Of a DNA stretch of 16,983 bases, positions 12,378-16,983 are shown one piece after another. The translations under genes and the position numbers were made by a program. The stretch is from contig JABDPP010000391.1 of NCBI GenBank assembly GCA_013042765.1, positions 1 through 16,983 of the forward strand, read 5' to 3'. The notes beneath the pieces are model-generated. The model was not told where the DNA came from. It did no database searches and saw nothing but the letters and a program-made list of their open reading frames with translations. Every line of letters starts with the position of its first letter. Within the stretch, counting starts at the first letter, position 1. This DNA is from Litoreibacter sp. GTDB lineage: Bacteria; Pseudomonadota; Alphaproteobacteria; Rhodobacterales; Rhodobacteraceae.

Positions 12378-13222
12378 CCTGCGTCGGTGGGGAACTGGTC
12401 CACTTGCCATTCACGCCCTTCGAGCATGTCATCGAGCGATCCGAACGCGTTCATGTAGTGGCCGGAAAAGCCGGTCGCTTCGATCCGGCGGAACATGTCG
12501 GTCCAGTCGATGATCCCGGTTCCGGGTTTCATGTGCAGCTCATACTCGCCGTTGTTGTCGGCCATCCGCACTTCACCCAGCCGGCCCGATGGACCGCCAT
12601 CGATGAAGCCCGCGATGCCTTCCGGCACCAGCGTCGCGTGATTGATGGTGAACGACCAGCCGAGATTGGGAGATTTGAGGCGATCGAAATACCAGTTCGT
12701 CTCCTCGAGGTTGTGAACGAGGTAGTGTACCTCGGCGCGATCGGGCTCCCAGTTGGTATTCTCGAGGAGTAGTTTCGCACCCTTTTCCTCGGCGTATCCC
12801 GTGATGCGCTTGAGCCGCTCCAGCCCGGCGTCCATCCGCTCGCGGACGTCGTCGGTGAAGTGGTAGCCCGCATGCACGACGATCCATTTTGCATCGAGCA
12901 GCGCACAGGCATCGATATAGGCCTTGAGATAGGCGTCCACGGCGTCATCCAGAAAGGGCGAATACTCGGCCACGTTGACCGCAGAGAGCGTGTGGAGGCC
13001 AAGCTGTACGCCGGTCTCAGCGCAGCGCTCGCGGATCGGCTCGCAGCGCGCGGCGTCAAAGCTTTTCAGGGCATTGGGAGCGATATCGATCTGGCAGTCG
13101 ATATAGGTGACTTCTTTGGCCACTGCCCATTCGACAGCATCCTCTACGGAGAGCTTTCGGCCACAATCGACACCGATCCGATCACGGATCGGGAGTTTTG
13201 CGGAAGTCGGTTGGTCGAGCAT
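12374..13222 (-). CDS. sugar phosphate isomerase/epimerase-like TIM-barrel protein
   Basis: A 282-residue member of the xylose-isomerase-like TIM barrel family (AP endonuclease 2 superfamily). Typical strands and metal or acid residues can be seen: LGLHTLS (His77), WIVVHAGYH (His117, His121), LLLENTNWEP (Glu154), SFTINHATL (His195) and LHMKPGTGIIDW (His230). The loop GEVRMADNNGEYELHMKPGTG near 215-236 is a family hallmark. Such enzymes move carbonyl groups in sugars, keto-sugars or inosose; the substrate is unknown. An AAGGA ribosome site lies 6 bases before the ATG. It is the last gene of the dctP-dctQ-dctM operon, 9 bases after dctM, so it probably processes the imported compound. Confidence 0.88.
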   Translation of the reverse strand: MLDQPTSAKLPIRDRIGVDCGRKLSVEDAVEWAVAKEVTYIDCQIDIAPNALKSFDAARCEPIRERCAETGVQLGLHTLSAVNVAEYSPFLDDAVDAYLKAYIDACALLDAKWIVVHAGYHFTDDVRERMDAGLERLKRITGYAEEKGAKLLLENTNWEPDRAEVHYLVHNLEETNWYFDRLKSPNLGWSFTINHATLVPEGIAGFIDGGPSGRLGEVRMADNNGEYELHMKPGTGIIDWTDMFRRIEATGFSGHYMNAFGSLDDMLEGREWQVDQFPTDAG

Positions 13223-13231
13223 GTCTTTTCC

Positions 13232-14521
13232 TTAATTTCGCATCAGGTCTGGGAGCCACGTCGCGAGACCCGGTACGGCAATCGCGATCAGCAGGAAGGC
13301 AACAATTCCCAGGAAGAACGGCGTGTTTGCGGCAAGGACACGGATCTGGTCCACATTCGCAATCTTGCCGGCAATGATCAGGGCAATTGCCATTGGCGGG
13401 GTGACCTGGCCAATCACGACGGCGATTACCATCAGAACGCCGAAATGGACAAGGTCAATATCATAGGCGATCAGCGTGGGCAGAATGATCGGCAGAAGAA
13501 CCGGGATCAGCGGGTCGAGGATCATGCCCGCGAGGATCGCGAGGACGACCAGCGCCAGGATCCGGAAATACATGCTGTCATAGATCACCACGTGGTCGAT
13601 GATCCGCACCAGGAAATCGGGAACATGCGCGTTGGTCAGACCGGCGCCGAGGGCAAAGGACAGCCCCACGATGATCAGAAGTTCGCCGCTCATCTGGACG
13701 GCGTTGACCAACACCCGGTAGAGATCGCGGAAATTCATGGCCCGGTGCACGAAAAGCGCAAGCAAAAGCGCGTAGACGACGGCGAAAGCGCCGGCCTCCG
13801 ACGGCGTGAAGACACCGATCACAAGCCCGCCGACAATGATCATGGGCATCCCGAAGGACAGGATCGCGCGTTTGCCGGTGCGGGCCACCTCATCGAGCGA
13901 GAGGGCCGCATAGGGCAACCAGCCGCGTTTGCGGGCAAGCCAGGCGACGATCAGCATCTGGGTCAGGCCAAGCAACAGTCCCGGGATCAGACCCGCAAGA
14001 AAGAGCGCGCCAAGGGATACGCCCGTGACGGCGGAATAAAGGATCATCGGAGAGCTTGGCGGGATCATGGGCCCGATCCCCGCCGAGGAGGCGGTGAGCG
14101 CGGCCGAGAAATCCGCCGGGTAGCCATTCTTGCGCATCTCGGGGATGACGATCGAGCCGGTGCCAGCCAGATCGGCGGTGGAGGAGCCGATCATGCCGCC
14201 AAAGAACATGCTCGTGACGACATTCACATGCGCCAGACCACCCCGGAGAGAGCCCACAAGCGCCCGGGCGAATTCAAAGAGGCGGCCTGAGATGCCGCCG
14301 GCATTCATCAAACCACCGGCAAGGACGAAGAGCGGCAGCGCAATCAGAACGAAGCGCCCGATGCCTGACATCATCGTTTGCGGCATGGTCAGCATCCATG
14401 CGCCGGAGAAGTAATAGTTGAAGAAGATCGCGGCGGCGATTGCGACGAGCATTGGAATTCGAAGGATCAGCAGCCCGCAAAGAAGAAGGAGCGATACACC
14501 GGCTCCGGCAAGCGCGCTCAT
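13232..14521 (-). CDS. dctM: TRAP transporter large permease subunit (DctM)
   Basis: A 429-residue permease with about 12 membrane helices, the sodium-coupled translocating subunit of a TRAP transporter. Family blocks seen: LIALPLFVLAGGLMNAGGIS, MFFGGMIGSSTADLAGTGSI, GIGPMIPPSSPMILYSAVTGVS, FTPSEAGAFAVVYALLL, MILDPLIPVLLPIILPT and GQVTPPMAIALIIAG. The length equals the usual 425-430 residues. A longer frame to 14848 exists, but its N-terminal part has no membrane character, and the ATG at 14519-14521 overlaps the dctQ stop (ATGA, 14518-14521), so I use that start. It works with DctQ and the periplasmic DctP encoded upstream. Confidence 0.95.
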   Translation of the reverse strand: MSALAGAGVSLLLLCGLLILRIPMLVAIAAAIFFNYYFSGAWMLTMPQTMMSGIGRFVLIALPLFVLAGGLMNAGGISGRLFEFARALVGSLRGGLAHVNVVTSMFFGGMIGSSTADLAGTGSIVIPEMRKNGYPADFSAALTASSAGIGPMIPPSSPMILYSAVTGVSLGALFLAGLIPGLLLGLTQMLIVAWLARKRGWLPYAALSLDEVARTGKRAILSFGMPMIIVGGLVIGVFTPSEAGAFAVVYALLLALFVHRAMNFRDLYRVLVNAVQMSGELLIIVGLSFALGAGLTNAHVPDFLVRIIDHVVIYDSMYFRILALVVLAILAGMILDPLIPVLLPIILPTLIAYDIDLVHFGVLMVIAVVIGQVTPPMAIALIIAGKIANVDQIRVLAANTPFFLGIVAFLLIAIAVPGLATWLPDLMRN

Positions 14522-15114
14522 GTCAGGCCTCCGGTGCGGTTCTGGCGCTGGTGCCACTCGCGGTAGAATTCGGCCAGGTAGGCCATGGCCGCTCCGGCGG
14601 TTCCGAAGACCAGCGCAGAGGTCGAAACCCCCATCGGCAGCTGCACATAGAGTGCCACGTCGCCGCCGAACAGCCGGACAAAATCGAGCGATACATAGGC
14701 CATGAAGGCGAGTACGCAGACATTCACCACGTAGCCGGCATAGGCAACCGTTGGCTGCAGGCGCGCGGGTATTTTCTGGAAGAAGAAGTCGATGCGGATC
14801 ATCGTGCCGCGCCGGACGGAGAGGAAGACCCCGGTCATGGCAAGCCATGGCATCGACATCTGGACCATCTCCTCGGCCCAGGAAAAGCTGTAGTTCAGCA
14901 GGTAGCGCGAGGTCGCATTCGCAAAGATCACCGCGACCATGGCGACCAGTGCGCTGACACCGATAATCTCGACAATCCGGTTGATGATACGATCCGCCAC
15001 CGGCAGGTCTGCATCCGGATCGCTCAGCTCCATGCGCCGCGCCGTTTCGTCGATTTTCGCGGCAATCCCGCCGGCGTCTTCATCGCCTTTGGGCCGGTCT
15101 TCTTCATTTGTCAT
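14518..15114 (-). CDS. dctQ: TRAP transporter small permease subunit (DctQ)
   Basis: A 198-residue membrane protein with four helices (about 44-64, 86-103, 122-144 and 162-182). The family signature is RYLLNYSFSWAEEMVQMSMPWLAM (70-93), with the Glu81-Glu82 pair, and RRGTMIRIDFF. The N-terminus is unusually long and acidic (MTNEEDRPKGDEDAGGIAAKID), about 40 residues, and predicted cytoplasmic. The ATG at 15114 has only a weak purine-rich ribosome site (GGGCAGAGCAGAC), and a hairpin lies in the leader, so it is probably less expressed than DctP. It overlaps dctM by 4 bases. Confidence 0.92.
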   Translation of the reverse strand: MTNEEDRPKGDEDAGGIAAKIDETARRMELSDPDADLPVADRIINRIVEIIGVSALVAMVAVIFANATSRYLLNYSFSWAEEMVQMSMPWLAMTGVFLSVRRGTMIRIDFFFQKIPARLQPTVAYAGYVVNVCVLAFMAYVSLDFVRLFGGDVALYVQLPMGVSTSALVFGTAGAAMAYLAEFYREWHQRQNRTGGLT

Positions 15115-15189
15115 GTCTGCTCTGCCCGGATCTCTGGATGTAATGACCGCGCGCCTTTTGCGGGCGGTTCTTTATCTGAAATGCAAATG

Positions 15190-15215
15190 AGGAAGGGCCG
15201 GTGACAGCCCTTCCT
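15190..15215 (-). promoter_or_regulatory. hairpin between dctP and dctQ, expression step-down element
   Basis: AGGAAGGGC (15190-15198) and GCCCTTCCT (15207-15215) form a perfect 9-bp stem with an 8-base loop. On the minus strand it begins 18 bases after the dctP stop. The bases after it are CATTTGCATTTC, T-rich but without a full run. A second, weaker hairpin (ACCGC...GCGGT) lies between it and the dctQ start. Binding proteins of TRAP systems are needed in excess over permeases, so partial termination or 3'-end protection here is a reasonable role. Confidence 0.65.
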
Positions 15216-15233
15216 GTATCGTTGCGTCGGAGA

Positions 15234-16232
15234 TTAGTTGCTGGCCGCAGCGAGGAATTTCGCAGTGAAATCCTCTCCGGCAATCTTGCCGATTTCCGCG
15301 CCGATCTCCTTTGCCACCGCCTGGAAGGAAGCAGAGTCGATATCGTTGAACTGCACGTCCGGCGAGCGCTCGCGGATAACAGCCTCAAGGTTCGCGTCAT
15401 TGTCCGCGCCATACTGGCGGCTCGACAGAACAGCCGTGCGTGCAGCTTTATGGACGGCTTCACGCTGTGCATCGGTGAGGCTGTTGTAGCGGTTGAGGTT
15501 CATCACGAAAGTGATCGGGGTGTAGACATGCTTGGACTTGGAGATGTATTTCTGCACCTCGTCCCACGACCATTTCGCGATGTTGCCGAACGGGTTTTCC
15601 TGACCGTCGATCACGCCTTGCTCCATCGCCAGGTAAACCTCGCCGATGTTCATCTTGATCGGCGATGCACCGAGCATCTGGAACGACATGATCCGGGTTT
15701 TGCTGCCCGGTGTGCGCAGTTTCACGCCCTTAAGATCAGCCGGCGTCACGATGGGCCGGACATTGTTGGTGATATTGCGGAAACCGATCTCGCCGAAACC
15801 AAGGATCTTCAGGCCGGCGTTTTCCTGGAAGGACTTGTCCAGCTCTTCGCCCATGTCCCCATCGAGGACCGAAGCGACCTGGTCGCGATCGGAAAAGAGG
15901 AACGGAATGTCAAAGACTGCGAACTTGGAATCCAGCTGCACGGCGTCGGACCCGATCGGGATCACGTCGAGCTGTCCGGTGCGGACCTGCTGCATGTGCA
16001 CGATCTCGTCGCCAAGCGTGCCGCTATCGAAATAGTCGATGTTTACACCATCTCCCATTTCTTCCTTGAGCGCGTCGCGGAACGCAGCCAGCATTTGCTG
16101 GGTTGAAGCGCCCGGCGTACTCTCCACCGACAGGCGCAGATCCAGCGCCTGAGCCGAGACAGGCCCGGAAAGACTCAGCGACACAGACGCCGCAGCAAGC
16201 GCCGAAAGCGCAATTTTCCCAAATGATTTCAT
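15234..16232 (-). CDS. dctP: TRAP transporter periplasmic solute-binding protein (DctP)
   Basis: A 332-residue periplasmic protein that captures the substrate for the DctQM permease. Residues 1-28 form a Sec signal peptide (MKSFGKIALSALAAASVSLS, then PVSAQA). The mature part shows the TRAP blocks DSGTLGDEIVHMQQVRTGQLDV (69-90), FDIPFLFSDRDQ, GFRNITNNVRP (150-160) and VKLRTPGSKTRIMSFQMLGASPIKM, with Arg152 and Arg173. Arg173 is the usual partner of the substrate carboxylate, so the ligand should be a carboxylic acid, perhaps a sugar acid. EVYLAMEQGVIDGQENPFGNI (198-218) is the family's C-lobe block. An AGGGAG ribosome site lies 7 bases before the ATG. It is the first gene of the operon and is preceded by a promoter with an internal palindrome. 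Confidence 0.95.
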   Translation of the reverse strand: MKSFGKIALSALAAASVSLSLSGPVSAQALDLRLSVESTPGASTQQMLAAFRDALKEEMGDGVNIDYFDSGTLGDEIVHMQQVRTGQLDVIPIGSDAVQLDSKFAVFDIPFLFSDRDQVASVLDGDMGEELDKSFQENAGLKILGFGEIGFRNITNNVRPIVTPADLKGVKLRTPGSKTRIMSFQMLGASPIKMNIGEVYLAMEQGVIDGQENPFGNIAKWSWDEVQKYISKSKHVYTPITFVMNLNRYNSLTDAQREAVHKAARTAVLSSRQYGADNDANLEAVIRERSPDVQFNDIDSASFQAVAKEIGAEIGKIAGEDFTAKFLAAASN

Positions 16233-16281
16233 CGATTTTCTCCCTGATTAGGCTGGCGTCTGGTCGCGCCATGCCGCTTTC

Positions 16282-16309
16282 ATGGTACTGCATTGGTTAA
16301 ACCGGTCAA
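16282..16309 (-). promoter_or_regulatory. dctP promoter with a palindrome in its spacer
   Basis: On the minus strand TTGACC (plus 16304-16309) and TACCAT (plus 16282-16287) are 16 bases apart. The spacer contains GGTTTAACC (plus 16295-16303), a 9-bp palindrome around one base, embedded in TTGACCGGTTTAACCAA. Bound protein there would block RNA polymerase. The half-sites (TTGGTT / AACC) resemble GntR-family operators of sugar-acid operons. A second short dyad, CCATG-ccgcttt-CATGG, lies at 16270-16285. No regulator gene is visible in the window. Confidence 0.55.
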
Positions 16310-16364
16310 CAGTGAGGTTGCCGGCTACCACAATATCAAATGGGTATTGGGAGTGTCTGGGGGC

Positions 16365-16983
16365 TCAGCCCGGGCGGCGCGCGAGCACAATGTGTGAGGA
16401 GGTTGGCAACTCCAACCCATCCCCGACCCGGTAGGGCTCAAGCTGGCGCGCAACATCCTCCACGAAAGCGTCGAGATCATCCGCAGACAGCTGTGCGAGC
16501 GCATGCCGGGTGGCCGGGGCACCGGCTGCGACGCCATCGACAAAGGCCCGTGCTGACGGGAACGGGATCCGCTCAACATCGGTCTCAAATTTCTCAATCT
16601 CGAAGCCTGCCGCCTCCAGCATTCCGCGCACCAGCGCCGGATCGCCGAGCGAAAACGGCTTGGTGGCCGCCTTCATCCCACGCGCGATCAGCGCCTGACC
16701 AATGGCGTAATGGCCCTTGTTGGTCGAGTATTCGTTCCAGAAACTGGCCACCAGACGCCCACCGGGCTTGAGGGCTGCAAAAATCTGCGCGATGCCCGCG
16801 GCGGGATCCTGCGCGAAGTTCGGCCCCTGCAGGCAGAGGCAGAGATCCACGCTGGCCGCATCGGCCACGGGCTCTTCCATGGGCGTGACATGCCATTCCA
16901 GTGCAACATCCGCAGGCAGCCCGGCGGCCGCCGCGGCTTCGCGTCCGACCGCAACCATACCCGGATCGCTGTCAGCGCTGATG
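16365..16983 (-). CDS. SAM-dependent methyltransferase, class I (5' end outside the window)
   Basis: The frame runs from the window edge to TGA at 16365-16367, about 205 residues. The first visible residues, ISADSDPGMVAVGREAAAAAG, match the motif after the glycine-rich SAM loop, where an acidic residue binds the ribose, so the SAM-binding GxGxG itself lies outside. Next come ADVALEWHVTPMEE (motif with the adenine-contact region), DLCLCLQGPNF (motif II/IV) and LKPGGRLVASFW (post-motif strand, the standard UbiE-type ending). It is a small-molecule or other methyltransferase; the substrate is unknown. A start within the window (ATG at 16958) is less likely because the frame continues upstream with family-like residues. 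Its stop is about 55 bases from the dctP promoter, so it could run into the TRAP operon or be separate. Confidence 0.85.
   Translation of the reverse strand, partial: ISADSDPGMVAVGREAAAAAGLPADVALEWHVTPMEEPVADAASVDLCLCLQGPNFAQDPAAGIAQIFAALKPGGRLVASFWNEYSTNKGHYAIGQALIARGMKAATKPFSLGDPALVRGMLEAAGFEIEKFETDVERIPFPSARAFVDGVAAGAPATRHALAQLSADDLDAFVEDVARQLEPYRVGDGLELPTSSHIVLARRPG

Noticed and set aside
12860..14290. 476-residue plus-strand ORF
   Set aside because: It lies opposite dctM and the isomerase, has His/Asp/Gln-rich composition typical of a GC-rich shadow frame, and no family pattern.
13220..14848. Long dctM start at 14848
   Set aside because: The extra N-terminal part lacks membrane helices and overlaps dctQ; the ATG at 14521 gives the normal family length and an ATGA overlap.

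Overview
The window (about 63% GC by eye) most likely comes from an alphaproteobacterium of the Rhodobacteraceae / Roseobacter group. Support: an F0 ATP synthase operon separate from F1, in the order atpI-atpB-atpE-atpF'-atpF with two different b-type subunits; an ffh-chorismate mutase-rpsP-rimM-trmD cluster; an Ala/Glu-rich tail on S16; and a TRAP transporter. No tRNA, rRNA, CRISPR array, transposase or phage gene was seen.

Layout. Positions 2-106 hold the last 34 codons of a plus-strand gene. Positions 166-966 (minus) encode an alpha/beta hydrolase of kynurenine-formamidase type. Positions 1027-3677 (minus) are a complete F0 operon, with a recognisable promoter, an intercistronic hairpin after atpE and a strong intrinsic terminator. 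Positions 3791-5051 hold a small ArsR-type regulator with a palindromic operator-like site, convergent with a DMT exporter whose GTG start overlaps the stop of a LysR regulator. The LysR gene is divergent from an azoreductase (6037-6621). The 299 bases between azoR and ffh contain a perfect 11-bp hairpin, three 11-bp direct repeats, a promoter-like element and three adjoining hairpins ending in a terminator. I read this as a probable small RNA gene.

Positions 6921-10964 (plus) hold ffh, an apparent 48-codon acetyltransferase remnant, chorismate mutase, rpsP, a 49-aa membrane peptide not usually annotated, rimM and trmD. These are protein-targeting and translation-maturation genes with tight spacing or ATGA overlaps. 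After trmD, where rplS usually follows in this group, comes a metal-dependent amidohydrolase (11002-11895), and then an orphan cytochrome-c-type domain with no signal peptide. Positions 12374-16232 (minus) form a four-gene TRAP operon: dctP, dctQ, dctM and a TIM-barrel sugar isomerase. It has a promoter whose spacer carries a palindrome and a hairpin after dctP. The window ends inside a class I methyltransferase (minus).

How the genes work together. AtpI, a, c, b' and b build the membrane proton channel of ATP synthase. Ffh, S16, RimM and TrmD act in co-translational targeting, 30S maturation and tRNA m1G37 methylation. The TRAP system with its isomerase, and possibly the amidohydrolase, looks like uptake and catabolism of a sugar acid or similar carboxylate. 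The substrate cannot be read from the sequence. No clearly new multi-gene system is visible. The most promising undescribed elements are the putative small RNA upstream of ffh, the 49-aa peptide overlapping rimM, and the remodelled sites after ffh and after trmD.
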